Assembly: GCF_017301615.1 (NCBI RefSeq)
Contig: NZ_CP059066.1
Location: forward strand, 1,657,001-1,721,000
Length of the DNA: 64,000 nucleotides
Direction: 5' to 3'
DNA from: Koleobacter methoxysyntrophicus
Lineage (GTDB): Bacteria; Bacillota; Thermosediminibacteria; Koleobacterales; Koleobacteraceae
Part shown: positions 33,076-42,039 of the stretch, piece by piece
Layout of the letters: every line of letters begins with the position of its first letter
Position numbering within the stretch: the first letter of the stretch is position 1
Notes under the pieces: model-generated
Databases searched by the model: none
What the model saw: only the letters and a program-made list of their open reading frames with translations
What the model was told of the DNA's origin: nothing
Made by a program: the position numbers and the translations under genes

Positions 33076-34233
33076 ATGCTGGCCCTTAAAAACGGCAGGG
33101 TCCTGACCATGGCGGGTAAGGATTTTGAAAAAGCTACTATTCTGGTGGAAAACGGGAAAATCCTGGATGTAGGCAGCCGGGTAACAATTCCCGAGGGCGC
33201 AGAGGTTATTGATGTTTCCGGTATGGTTGTTATGCCCGGGATAATAGATGCCCATGCTCACCTCGGGATTTATGAAGAGGGTATAGGGGATGAAGGTGAG
33301 GATACCAATGAAATGACCGACCCGGTAACCCCACATCTGCGGGCAATAGATGCTGTAAATCCGGAAGATAAGGGGTTTGAAGATGCCCGCGAAAACGGGA
33401 TCACCGCGGTGCTGACAGGACCGGGCAGTGCCAATGTGATAGGGGGAGAACAAATCGTTATCAAGACTGCCGGAAGGGTTGTTGATTCCATGGTAGTTAA
33501 AAACCCGGCAGGTCTGAAGGTAGCCTTCGGTGAAAACCCAAAGAGGGTCTACCAGGCCCAGAAAAAAACACCTTCAACAAGGATGGCTACAGCTGCCCTT
33601 TTGCGGGAAAATCTGGTTAAAGCCCAGAATTATATGAAGAAACTGGAGAGAGGAAAAGAGGACTCCGATAAAGAACCCGACAGGGACCTGAAGATGGAGT
33701 CTCTGGTCAGGGTATTAAAAGGTGAAATCCCCTTAAGAGCCCATGCCCACCGGGCAGATGACATAATGACTGCTGTCAGGATTGCCGAAGAATTTAACGT
33801 AAAGATAGTTATAGAACACTGTACAGAAGGCCATAAAATTGCCGATGAGCTGGCAAAAAGGGGTATACCGGCTGTTGTAGGGCCGTCCCTTACCGCAAGG
33901 GTAAAAGTAGAGCTAAAGGACAGGACATTTAAGACCCCCGGAATCCTGGCAAAGGCAGGGGTAACCGTGGCCCTCATGACCGACCATCCGGTTATACCTG
34001 TCCATTATTTGCCTTTAAGTGCTGCCCTGGCCGTCAGGGACGGTATGGATGAAGAGGAGGCACTGAAAGCCATTACCATCAATCCTGCCCGGATCTGTGG
34101 TGTGGATGACAGACTGGGTTCCCTGGAAAAGGGCAAGGATGCCGATATAGTAGTGTTTGACAGATGGCCCCTGGACGTCAATGCGAGGGTTAAATGGGTG
34201 ATTATTGACGGGAAAATTGTTCATCCTTCGTAA
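33076..34233 (+). CDS. Amidohydrolase family protein (imidazolonepropionase-like)
   Basis: A 385-residue metal-dependent hydrolase. The HxH metal motif is DAHAHLG; further ligands are in RAHAHRADD and IEHCTEG, and the Asp is in MTDHPV. The N- and C-terminal beta-sandwich segments (ALKNGRVLTM; SLEKGKDADIVVFD) are typical. Substrate not predictable; relatives act on imidazolone propionate, prolidase-like peptides or aryl amides. Start ATG 33076 follows GAAAGGAGGA. A terminator lies 77 bp after the stop. Confidence 0.88.
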   Translation: MLALKNGRVLTMAGKDFEKATILVENGKILDVGSRVTIPEGAEVIDVSGMVVMPGIIDAHAHLGIYEEGIGDEGEDTNEMTDPVTPHLRAIDAVNPEDKGFEDARENGITAVLTGPGSANVIGGEQIVIKTAGRVVDSMVVKNPAGLKVAFGENPKRVYQAQKKTPSTRMATAALLRENLVKAQNYMKKLERGKEDSDKEPDRDLKMESLVRVLKGEIPLRAHAHRADDIMTAVRIAEEFNVKIVIEHCTEGHKIADELAKRGIPAVVGPSLTARVKVELKDRTFKTPGILAKAGVTVALMTDHPVIPVHYLPLSAALAVRDGMDEEEALKAITINPARICGVDDRLGSLEKGKDADIVVFDRWPLDVNARVKWVIIDGKIVHPS

Positions 34234-34309
34234 TTTAAAGGTCACAGCATAAAGCCCTCAGCTGATCAAAAATAGAGTTTTTTTTATCGGATGCATAACT
34301 ATAAATACT

Positions 34310-34347
34310 AAAGAAGGAAAACATCTAGATAAGAGTTTTCCTTCTTT
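34310..34347. terminator. Bidirectional terminator
   Basis: AAAGAAGGAAAAC and GTTTTCCTTCTTT form a 13-bp stem with a 12-base loop between the convergent amidohydrolase and the hypothetical gene at 34407. Confidence 0.75.
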
Positions 34348-34406
34348 GATCTTGCATACATCAGCAAAAACCTAAAATTTACAGAAGAGAAAACTTTCAT
34401 GTATTT

Positions 34407-34901
34407 TTATACAAAAACGGGATAATAGTAGCCATTTACAGCATCAATCAATAGATGGAATTTTTCGTTGTTGTAATAGCATTCCATTAACCAGAAAGGT
34501 TTATACAGCAGTTCTTCTTTTAAAACAAGGATTCGGGGAGCCTGTAATATTTTTATCCTCTGGAGGATTACATGGGTGATGGACGATATAGCCCTTTTTC
34601 TAGCCTCATCAACAGTTAAATTGATATTTAATATCCTATCTTCTGCTATATCAACTTTCAACTTTTGAGTTTCTGTAACCTTCTCTGTAAGTGCCTCTGC
34701 ACCGTTTATCATATCAATCATCCATGAAATGTCATCATTAATGATATGACTCAATACCCGTGTATTTATGCAAGCTTCAATATAGAGATATGGATAAAAT
34801 ATGGATTCCATGTTCTTAACTTCGATGCTTTTTTCCTTTTCTTTTATTTTAACTTTTGCAGAATTGGGAGATATCTGACTTTTAATAGTCAATATTTCCA
34901 T
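34407..34901 (-). CDS. Hypothetical protein, last gene of first AOR cluster
   Basis: A 164-residue soluble protein I do not recognise. It has no cysteine motif typical of metal binding (single Cys residues at ACINTR and MECYYN), a basic N-terminal third (KVKIKEKEKSIEVKN), central helices and a hydrophobic beta-rich end (FWLMECYYNNEKFHLLIDA). The end recalls PepSY-type small domains, but weakly. It follows the MoaD-like gene on the same strand after 84 bp that hold a hairpin. A plausible AGAGAGGG ribosome site precedes ATG 34901. Confidence 0.6.
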   Translation of the reverse strand: MEILTIKSQISPNSAKVKIKEKEKSIEVKNMESIFYPYLYIEACINTRVLSHIINDDISWMIDMINGAEALTEKVTETQKLKVDIAEDRILNINLTVDEARKRAISSITHVILQRIKILQAPRILVLKEELLYKPFWLMECYYNNEKFHLLIDAVNGYYYPVFV

Positions 34902-34947
34902 TTTTCAGCCCTCTCTAATCTCTTTTGTCATTCAGCTGGGCTCTTTG

Positions 34948-34976
34948 ATTTCAAAGGTTTTTAAAACCTTTGAAAT
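34948..34976. terminator. Perfect palindromic hairpin
   Basis: ATTTCAAAGGTTTT and its exact complement flank a single T, between the MoaD-like gene and the hypothetical gene. It could be a terminator or processing hairpin inside the operon. Confidence 0.5.
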
Positions 34977-34984
34977 TAGCTTCC

Positions 34985-35212
34985 CTAACCTCCTCCGATT
35001 ACAGGATAAACCTCAACTAAATCACCGGCCTGCGGCAGGGCATTCAGCTCGGCCTTGTTTTTATTAATTGTTACCATAGCTATTTCACCAACGGGAATAT
35101 TCAACTCATTAAGGATTGATTCTATACTTTTTTGCCGTGCCTGTATTTCCATTTCCTTCTTTTTATCGGTGTACCAGTATAAGTGTCCATACAGCTTAAT
35201 CTTGATTTTCAT
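34985..35212 (-). CDS. MoaD/ThiS-like sulfur carrier, AOR cluster 1
   Basis: A 75-residue ubiquitin-fold protein ending VEVYPVIGGG. A free C-terminal Gly-Gly is the site of thiocarboxylation in MoaD and ThiS. It follows the aldehyde ferredoxin oxidoreductase gene by 88 bp, an arrangement seen where a dedicated sulfur carrier serves tungstopterin synthesis. ATG 35212 (MKIKIKLYGHL) is preferred over an upstream in-frame start because family members begin here; AAGGGGG is 15 bases upstream with GAGG closer. Confidence 0.82.
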   Translation of the reverse strand: MKIKIKLYGHLYWYTDKKKEMEIQARQKSIESILNELNIPVGEIAMVTINKNKAELNALPQAGDLVEVYPVIGGG

Positions 35213-35300
35213 GGCAGGAGTTACCTCACCCCCTTTTAACCGCAAATGGTCATGTTTACTTTAAAAGACGGAACGATTGAGCCGGGTTTAGCAGCGTTTT

Positions 35301-37145
35301 TCAGGCCAAACCCAGCTGGGCTAGTTTTTCTTCCCTAGGTATCCCCTCTTCGGTCCAGCCCCTTAGGCTGTAATATTCACTTAACAGGCGGCCCATATGG
35401 GGTAAGATCCCTCCGGCTGCACCGGTTTTCCTGTCATGACACATCAGCCTCGGTGGCAACATATCATCCTTTCTGCTGATACCAAGCCTTACATTGTACA
35501 TTCGCTTCAGGTTGTGGAGTCTTTCCCCTATAAGCATCAGTTCTTCTCCTGTTAGGTCCCAGCCGGTTACCGCATTTACCCATGATGTTATATCCTCGGG
35601 TTTTGTTTTGCCCCTGATGAGGAACTTGCACAGGCCTAAAGCATTAAAGGTGTTCATGAAGTTCTGCATCCTTACGGCCAGTTCGGCTTTGTTGTCATCA
35701 CTGCGTTTATCAAGCGGTTTATAAAACCCGATCAGTTCGGGAGGAAATGCACCTGATTCACAGAAATAGGTCAGCCCCTCTAAATGGCATCCGCCCCTGT
35801 TGGCTGTCGCATAGTTGGCAGCCATGCTGGTAAAAGCCCTGGGGTCATGAAAAGCAACCGACAATCCCTTTACATGAATGGCAAATTCCCCGGCAATACC
35901 GCCTATTTTTTCGGCAGCATTAACAACACCATCTGCAAAAACCTCACCTATACCTTCTCTGTAGGCAATCTTTTTTATCATTTCCAACACTGCAGGGCCG
36001 TTGCCCCATGTCAGTTCCAGACCGCCGGTATCTTGTTTTGTGATGAGGCCGTGTTCGTAGCATTCCATTGCCATAGCTATGGCATTACCCGTGCAAATTG
36101 TATCCAACCCGAACCTGTTGCACATGTCATTGGCAGCTACCAGATACTGTATATTGTCATTTAGGATGTTGGCACCAAAGGCGGCACAGGTTTCATATTC
36201 GGGGCCGTGGCCTATACTGCCGGCATAGGGCCCTACGTCTACCCTTGCATCTTTACCGCATCGTATTGAACAGCTGAAACATGCATGGTGGGATACGGTA
36301 ATACCCTGTTCTGCCATATACTGGCCACAGGTTTTTGCCGCACCTTCTGCCCAATCTCCCAGGGTCCAGTTTTTGATGGGAAGATCACCGTTTGCCTCTA
36401 CTCCCTGCACACCACCAGCTGTTCCGAAATCATACAGGCCTCTGGCGTTCTTCTGCAGCTCGGGCAGGAAGGCCTTTAACTGTTCTTTCAGTTTTTCACG
36501 GTCTTTTACCTGTGGAGATAGTTTACCCCTTGCAGCTATTGCTTTTAGGTTTTTAGAGCCCATTACTGCTCCGATACCGCCTCTGCCTGCCGCCCTGGTC
36601 TCATTCCCGCCGATCATTATCCCTGCTATCTTGTTCTGGTTCTCGCCTGCAGGACCGATGCAGGCTACTACGGCTTTTTGATCGGTCTCTGCCTTTATTG
36701 TATCTGAGGTTTCATATACGTCTTTCCCTATCAGATGCTCTGCAGGCCTTATCTCAACCTTCTCATCGGTAATCCAGAGATATACGGGCTTTTGTGATTT
36801 CCCGGTTATTATTATGCCGTCGTATCCGCATCTTTTTACCTGTTCACCCCAATGGCCTCCAACGGTTGCTTCGTTCCAGATGCCTGTTAAGGGAGACTTG
36901 GATACGAAGGAGCTCTTTGCAGCCGTTGGCACGGCAATACCCGTCAACAGCCCGTTCATGAATATTATCGGGTTTTCAGGGCTTAACGGGTCAACCCTAT
37001 GGTCGAATTCATCTATGAGTATCCGCGCTGCTACTCCGCTCCCTCCTAAATACTTCCGAAAGTATTCTTCACCTATCGGTCTCTGAGAGGTTTCCCCTGT
37101 TGTTAGATTGACTTCGAGCAATTTGCCCATGTAACCATAAGCCAT
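35301..37145 (-). CDS. Aldehyde:ferredoxin oxidoreductase family protein 1
   Basis: A 614-residue tungsten bis-pterin enzyme that oxidises aldehydes to acids with ferredoxin (or the reverse). N-terminal domain: GKLLEVNLTTGETS, KYLGGSGVAARIL, FVSKSPLTGIWNEA. The pterin-binding stretch is RAAGRGGIGAVMGSKNLKAIA. The [4Fe-4S] ligands are in HHACFSCSIRCG (CxxCxxxC), the fourth in LGLCKFL. DTICTG is also typical. No signal peptide; the enzyme is cytosolic. Start ATG 37145 follows GGGGG. Upstream, a dead IS copy ends about 50 bp before the start. Substrate unknown; candidates are aldehydes from amino-acid fermentation. Confidence 0.93.
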   Translation of the reverse strand: MAYGYMGKLLEVNLTTGETSQRPIGEEYFRKYLGGSGVAARILIDEFDHRVDPLSPENPIIFMNGLLTGIAVPTAAKSSFVSKSPLTGIWNEATVGGHWGEQVKRCGYDGIIITGKSQKPVYLWITDEKVEIRPAEHLIGKDVYETSDTIKAETDQKAVVACIGPAGENQNKIAGIMIGGNETRAAGRGGIGAVMGSKNLKAIAARGKLSPQVKDREKLKEQLKAFLPELQKNARGLYDFGTAGGVQGVEANGDLPIKNWTLGDWAEGAAKTCGQYMAEQGITVSHHACFSCSIRCGKDARVDVGPYAGSIGHGPEYETCAAFGANILNDNIQYLVAANDMCNRFGLDTICTGNAIAMAMECYEHGLITKQDTGGLELTWGNGPAVLEMIKKIAYREGIGEVFADGVVNAAEKIGGIAGEFAIHVKGLSVAFHDPRAFTSMAANYATANRGGCHLEGLTYFCESGAFPPELIGFYKPLDKRSDDNKAELAVRMQNFMNTFNALGLCKFLIRGKTKPEDITSWVNAVTGWDLTGEELMLIGERLHNLKRMYNVRLGISRKDDMLPPRLMCHDRKTGAAGGILPHMGRLLSEYYSLRGWTEEGIPREEKLAQLGLA

Positions 37146-37192
37146 TTCTAGATTAACCCCCTTTGTTTTTAGTGTTATATCATCGGATCACT

Positions 37193-37670
37193 AGTGTTGC
37201 ATAAAAATTTTCCAACAAAATAAAGTCTAAATTCTAAATTCTCTTATAACCCATAAACGTACATTTAAGGAATATATAGAAATAAGCTTTTCCTCTTACA
37301 GTTAAAGGAACAACCACCCAGGGGTAGTCCTTATTCAATTTTATTACAGAATTACAGGATCATATGTGAGAGCATTCAAATGATTAGCTTCGCCTTCCAT
37401 CACCTGCCTTTCAGTATATTTAAATACTGCTTCATGATCTATTTTTCGACAACCTCTTGAACTTCGTTTTGGCCTTCTGTGAAGTTTCTTTATAAACAAA
37501 GCAAACGGTTCAAGAAGGCATGCATTTAACAATCTTTTAATTGCCAGGAATGATCCCTTGTAGCTGGTTTTTAACTTAAGCAGTATTAATAAATGGTGGA
37601 AGCGCTCGTAACCTGCGGGATATTTGAAAGGCACTGATGGAGCCAAGCTTTATAGTTTTGCATTATTTTT
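37193..37670 (-). mobile_element. Decayed IS (IS4-like) fragment 1
   Basis: The region contains the C-terminal part of a transposase (37344 to about 37600: LKTSYKGSFLAIKRLL ... GCRKIDHEAVFKYTERQ ... ALTYDPVIL) and an end sequence GTTGCATAAAAATTTT at 37196-37211. Nearly the same DNA occurs in the second copy at 41033-41915. The catalytic part and the N-terminus are missing, so it is dead. The right boundary is approximate, set where similarity to the other copy stops. Confidence 0.7.
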
Positions 37671-38301
37671 ACCTCCAGAAATTACCCATGGATATTTTTG
37701 ATATTTCATTAGCATAAGTGAATATTTAAGATGAATAGTAAGTTATTTCATTATAACACTATATGTTGGTACTTTACTTTTTCTAAACACCCCCACACTC
37801 GAAGCGGATGGTATATTTTGCCATTATTTCTGATGAGGGGTTGATTTTGGTGATTGTTAATTTTCGTTTTTACAAAGAGTTTCAAAAATCTTTATGATAT
37901 TGAAGTGTTTTGCTTCTAAAGGCTGGTTTTTATTACATGATTCTTTGTATTTTTAAGGTCTATAGCGTTAATAAATGGATCGAAATGTTTTTGCTCTGAT
38001 GCTGCTTTAGCCTGTTTTGTCTGCATCCTATGCTATTTTGTTTTTGTGTTTTTAATAAAAACGGCGGCCGCTTGAAGTAGTGTTAGTTTTCGAAGGATGA
38101 CGTGAATGTTTAAAAAAAGAGTATAATTAAGTATGATTGTCCTTGCTTTGATACTCCTATGGGCATATGGTTTATACTAAGCTCAGATGATGTTGGCCTT
38201 TTACCAAAACCTCCAAGGGGTTCAAATAATGTTCTTAGTTAGATTTGTTAATTTTTTACTACAAATAATTTGCTGTTTCCGAAAGTACTCACTTTAACTC
38301 G
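37671..38301. other. Non-coding gap, nothing recognised
   Basis: About 630 bases of AT-rich sequence between the IS fragment and the end of the second AOR gene. I see no convincing reading frame, RNA gene or terminator; it may be eroded mobile-element DNA. Confidence 0.4.
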
Positions 38302-40173
38302 TTAATCTTTATATAGTTCGTCGATCACAAAATCTAACTTGAGGTTTTTCAATGTTTCTTTAGTTGGTGCACCAGTCTCTTTATCATAACCTCTTTTCTC
38401 GTATACTTCGTCTACAAGATTATTAAGTACGTCTTCAGAAAGATATTTTCCTTTTGACGGACCGTCGGGAATTGGTTCGTGGGTAAAGCGGTATGGTATT
38501 GTATCGTCTTTCCTGGATGCGCCTTCCCTAATGTTAAATGCTCTTTCTAATGCATAAACACGGTCGGCTACCGTAATTAAATCGTTAATTGATTTATTCA
38601 TACCGGTTACTATGTTAATCAAATCTGCATAATCCTGAGTTATACCTTCTATACCTAAAATTGACTCTGTCATCCTGCAATTAATAAAACAGTCTGCAAT
38701 AGTTGTCATTCTTTGAACATCCACTTGAAAATATCCTTTTCCCTTAATCTGGTTAATATCGACTAATCCAATACGCTCTGCAGTTGGTCTTCCGTCCTGA
38801 TGTGACCCGCCCCTGTTAGAAGTTGCATATCCTACCGCCATACCGGGAATACCACGAGCAGAATGAGCTGGAATTTCAAGCCCTTTTGCATGAATAGCGA
38901 AGCGTTCGCTGTCCTTACCTATTTCCTCTGCTAATCTTTTTACCCCCTTTACTAATTTGTCTCCTACACCCTTTCTGACCGCAGCAAGCTTAACCATTTG
39001 AAGCATAGCTGTCTTATTTCCAAACACAGGGGATGTTCCTGAAATACCTTCGAAAAATTTCTCGTTAATTAGACCTTTTTCATAACATTCCATGACAAAT
39101 GCAATAACTGTTCCTAATGAAATAGTATCAATTCCATATTCATCGCATAATCTGTCTGCTAAAATAATAGCTTCAATATCATTAACACCACAGTTAGATC
39201 CAAAAGACCAAAGAGTCTCATATTCTGGGCCAATAGTACTTGCACCAAAATACTCTTGCTTTTTAGTCTTAGTTAATTTACCACATGCAATGCTGCAACA
39301 AAAACAAGTGTCATGCTTTAAGATAAATTCTTTTGCGCTCTCAGGGCCAATTTTTACTGCATCATGGAAAAACTCAGTTTGCCAATTATTGGTACCTAGT
39401 ATACCTAAATTGTTGACAACATTAACTACACCTATTGTTCCTATACTCGGTAACCCTACACCCGTACCAGGATTGGATCTAATTTTCTCGTTAAGTTTAC
39501 GCATTAAGCCTTGAGCTTCCATAATATCAGTTACCTTAACGTCATGGGAACCTCTTAATGCGATAGCTTTTAGGTTTTTTGAACCCAGAATTGCTCCTGT
39601 GCCTCCTCGACCAGCAGCACGGACTCCAGAAATCGTACAAGAGATTAATGATTGATTCTCTCCTGAAGGTCCAATCACAGCTACTGCAATGTTTTCATCT
39701 CCAATTTCACGTTTCAATTTAATTTGAGTTTCAAACGTTTTTAAGCCCCATAGATGACTAGCATCACGCAGTTCTACCTTATCATCATCAACCCATATAT
39801 ATACTGGATTTGGCGATTTGCCACTTATTACTAGCGCATCATACCCAGCATATTTTAGTTCTGCACCAAATTGACCTCCAAAATATGAATCAATAAAAAA
39901 TCCAGTCAAGGGTGACTTAGTTATAATAGCACTTCTGCTACTTACTGCAGGCAAACCAGTACCTTGTAACGGTCCTACTGTGAATATCAAAACATTATCT
40001 GGTCCTAAAGGGTCTACTCCTGCCGGAACCATATCAAAAAGAAGTTTGGCTCCAAATCCATTCCCTCCAATGTAATCTTCTGCAAATTCTTTACATAGTT
40101 TTTCGATTTGTATTTCTTTTGTTGATAAATTTATGTATAATAGCCTACCTGCATATCCTCCATAATTAAACAT
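38302..40173 (-). CDS. Aldehyde:ferredoxin oxidoreductase family protein 2
   Basis: A 623-residue paralogue of the enzyme at 35301, clearly diverged. Motifs: GRLLYINLSTKEIQIEKL, GGNGFGAKLLFDM, IITKSPLTGFFIDSYFGGQ, RAAGRGGTGAILGSKNLKAIA for the tungstopterin, CFCCSIACGK for the [4Fe-4S] cluster, and TIADCFINCRM carrying the fourth Cys region. It is the last gene of a three-gene operon (ferredoxin, MoaD-like, AOR), with only 3 bp between it and the MoaD-like gene. The four-cluster ferredoxin is probably its electron partner. Base composition is more AT-rich than in AOR 1, which suggests separate acquisition. Confidence 0.93.
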   Translation of the reverse strand: MFNYGGYAGRLLYINLSTKEIQIEKLCKEFAEDYIGGNGFGAKLLFDMVPAGVDPLGPDNVLIFTVGPLQGTGLPAVSSRSAIITKSPLTGFFIDSYFGGQFGAELKYAGYDALVISGKSPNPVYIWVDDDKVELRDASHLWGLKTFETQIKLKREIGDENIAVAVIGPSGENQSLISCTISGVRAAGRGGTGAILGSKNLKAIALRGSHDVKVTDIMEAQGLMRKLNEKIRSNPGTGVGLPSIGTIGVVNVVNNLGILGTNNWQTEFFHDAVKIGPESAKEFILKHDTCFCCSIACGKLTKTKKQEYFGASTIGPEYETLWSFGSNCGVNDIEAIILADRLCDEYGIDTISLGTVIAFVMECYEKGLINEKFFEGISGTSPVFGNKTAMLQMVKLAAVRKGVGDKLVKGVKRLAEEIGKDSERFAIHAKGLEIPAHSARGIPGMAVGYATSNRGGSHQDGRPTAERIGLVDINQIKGKGYFQVDVQRMTTIADCFINCRMTESILGIEGITQDYADLINIVTGMNKSINDLITVADRVYALERAFNIREGASRKDDTIPYRFTHEPIPDGPSKGKYLSEDVLNNLVDEVYEKRGYDKETGAPTKETLKNLKLDFVIDELYKD

Positions 40174-40176
40174 TTT

Positions 40177-40464
40177 TTAACCTCCCGCAAAAGGCAAAAT
40201 TATGGTGATTTCGTCTCTATCACACAATTTATAATTATCAAAATTGGTGTAACGAACTATTTTATTATTTACTAATACCATATATACTTTAACTGAGTAA
40301 TCTTTTTCTTCGTGGAAAAAAACGTTACTTAAGAAATCATATCCGCTCTGTTTACTTTCAATAATTTGTTTCATCGCATCCAATATTGACGAATTAGCCT
40401 TTACTTTAAAAGATATTCCACTACTTTCTTTAATTCCTTCAGCTTTAATAGTAATATTAATCAT
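40177..40464 (-). CDS. MoaD/ThiS-like sulfur carrier, AOR cluster 2
   Basis: A 95-residue ubiquitin-like protein ending TIILPFAGG, with the C-terminal Gly-Gly needed for thiocarboxylation. It is longer than the cluster 1 protein because of an insert around FLSNVFFHEEKDYSVK. It lies between the ferredoxin and the AOR gene with 18 and 3 bp gaps, so a role in tungstopterin sulfur transfer for this AOR is likely. Confidence 0.82.
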   Translation of the reverse strand: MINITIKAEGIKESSGISFKVKANSSILDAMKQIIESKQSGYDFLSNVFFHEEKDYSVKVYMVLVNNKIVRYTNFDNYKLCDRDEITIILPFAGG

Positions 40465-40482
40465 TTAACTCATTCCTCTAAC

Positions 40483-40986
40483 TCATTCCTCGAAGGATGC
40501 TTGAAATTCTTGTAATGATAAACCGTAATTCTTTAAAAGTTTTTCTAATATTTTGTCTGGTGGCAACAATTCACCCGCCGCATACTCGCCATACTTTAAA
40601 GCATCTCGAGGACAAGCATCTACACATTTAGGATTTCCATGACATAAATCGCATTTAATTGGTATAGTTCCCTCATTATGGTCCATAAATATGGCTTGGG
40701 CCGGGCAACTATCTACACAATTTTCACATCCAATACACTTTTCCGCATTTATTATTACTGCTCCATCGGTATCTTTTTCTATCGCATTAACAGGGCAACT
40801 TTCCATACACACTGCTTCATCACAATGACGACAATATGATATAACGATTTGTTCAGGAATACCTATGCGGTATGAACGAATCCTTGATTTTTTGGGGTTA
40901 TATACTCCTGCTTTCTCTGCAGAACAGGTGAGTTCACACAATCTACAACCAATACATTTTGAATAATCTAAAAAGAGTCTTTTCAT
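40483..40986 (-). CDS. Four-cluster [4Fe-4S] ferredoxin-like electron carrier
   Basis: A 167-residue polyferredoxin of the HycB/AorB type. Cysteine groups: CIGCRLCELTC, then CRHC with CMESCP, CIGCENCVDSCP, and CDLC with CVDACP, enough for four [4Fe-4S] clusters. It is the first gene of the AOR 2 operon and probably shuttles electrons between the AOR and a further acceptor. Start ATG 40986 follows GGAGAGA. A second dead IS copy ends about 47 bp upstream of the start. Confidence 0.9.
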   Translation of the reverse strand: MKRLFLDYSKCIGCRLCELTCSAEKAGVYNPKKSRIRSYRIGIPEQIVISYCRHCDEAVCMESCPVNAIEKDTDGAVIINAEKCIGCENCVDSCPAQAIFMDHNEGTIPIKCDLCHGNPKCVDACPRDALKYGEYAAGELLPPDKILEKLLKNYGLSLQEFQASFEE

Positions 40987-41032
40987 TGTTTCTCTCCTTC
41001 TATAAAACTTATTTTGTATTTTATATCCCTAG

Positions 41033-41915
41033 CGTTGCATAAAAATTTTTTGACATAATAAACCATAAATTATAAACCACAATAAACCAATTATACAAAA
41101 TATGAAAACTGTTTTTTTCTCCTAAATAGTTAAAGGAATAACCACCCAAGGGTAGACTTTACCATATTTTAACAACGATCAACTTCGCCTGCCATCAACT
41201 GCCTTACAGTATATTTAAATACTGCTTCATGATCTATTTTCCGACGGCCTCTTGAACTTCGTTTTAGTCTTCTGTAAAGTTTCTTTACAAACAAAGTAGG
41301 TTCAAGAAGGCATGCTTTTAACAATCTTTTAATAGTTAAAAATGAACCTTTATAGCTGGTTTTTAACTTAAGAAGTATTCTGCAGGTTTTGCCGGGGTAA
41401 TAACAGCTTTATCAAGTAAAACATTGTTTTTAAAAAATTTAAGTCTTAGATGCAGTTTTATTCCTGCTTTGGTTTTTCTGAAGGTTGCCCACATGTATTT
41501 TGATAAACACAGGCTAATGGTATGCTTGATGTTTTTAAAACCAGATTTCCGCTGCTGCCTATAAGATAATGTTTTTGAACAGTATGTACAGCAGCTTTGG
41601 AGGAAGGGTACGTAACCTGCGAGATATTTGAGAAGCACTGATGGAGTCAAGCTCAATTGTTTCGCTGAACTTATCGTTATTAAGTGTGTTGCTGATATCG
41701 CGTAAACTTTTTGCTGTTGTAGCTGGGCGTGGACCAAAAGTTTGATAAGTTGTGGTGTTTTTAGTTTCTTTATGTATTTGTCAATGTTCAAAGCTTGTAG
41801 CTTTTGTAAAAATTTTTTATTTAAAATGGGTTTAAATAGTTGAAAATCGGATAATATCTTTGATTTTAAAGGTTAAGCCCTTAGGAATCCTTGACACAAA
41901 AAATTTCGGGGCAAA
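41033..41915 (-). mobile_element. Decayed IS (IS4-like) fragment 2
   Basis: An element of about 0.88 kb with partly matching ends: TTGCATAAAAATTTTTTG at the low end, and on the minus strand TTGCCCCGAAATTTTTTG at the high end. It encodes transposase pieces on the minus strand: an N-terminus (MNIDKYIKKLKTPQLIKLL, 41791 downward), then a segment with LDKAVITPAKPAE, and after an internal deletion the C-terminal KTSYKGSFLTIKRLLKACLL and RRKIDHEAVFKYTVRQ. Frameshifts separate the pieces. The deletion removes much of the DDE catalytic region, so it cannot transpose by itself. Confidence 0.75.
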
Positions 41916-41978
41916 GAAGGACTCCCTTTCCTTAGGGTATATTTGGTAAACTTAAAAACTATAACCTAAAAACTAGCT

Positions 41979-42014
41979 GAATCCTGCAGATATAAGTAAT
42001 TATCTGCAGGATTC
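41979..42014. terminator. Terminator-like hairpin after the aminotransferase gene
   Basis: GAATCCTGCAGATA and its exact complement (14 bp) flank an eight-base loop, 26 bases beyond the aminotransferase stop. The following T run on the minus strand is short (TTTTT after a few bases). Confidence 0.65.
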
Positions 42015-42039
42015 ATTTAAAAATATAGGGTTTTGGTGC

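Noticed and set aside
37193-37215. Sigma54-like promoter in the IS end upstream of AOR 1 (GG and GC on the minus strand)
   Set aside because: The GG-GC spacing is eleven, not ten, and the second IS copy lacks the GG.
37344-37646. 100-residue minus-strand ORF as a genuine gene
   Set aside because: It is only the C-terminal end of the same transposase, preceded by non-matching sequence.
41363-41791. 142-residue minus-strand ORF as a genuine gene
   Set aside because: It is a patchwork of transposase segments in different frames with an internal deletion; better treated as part of a dead IS.
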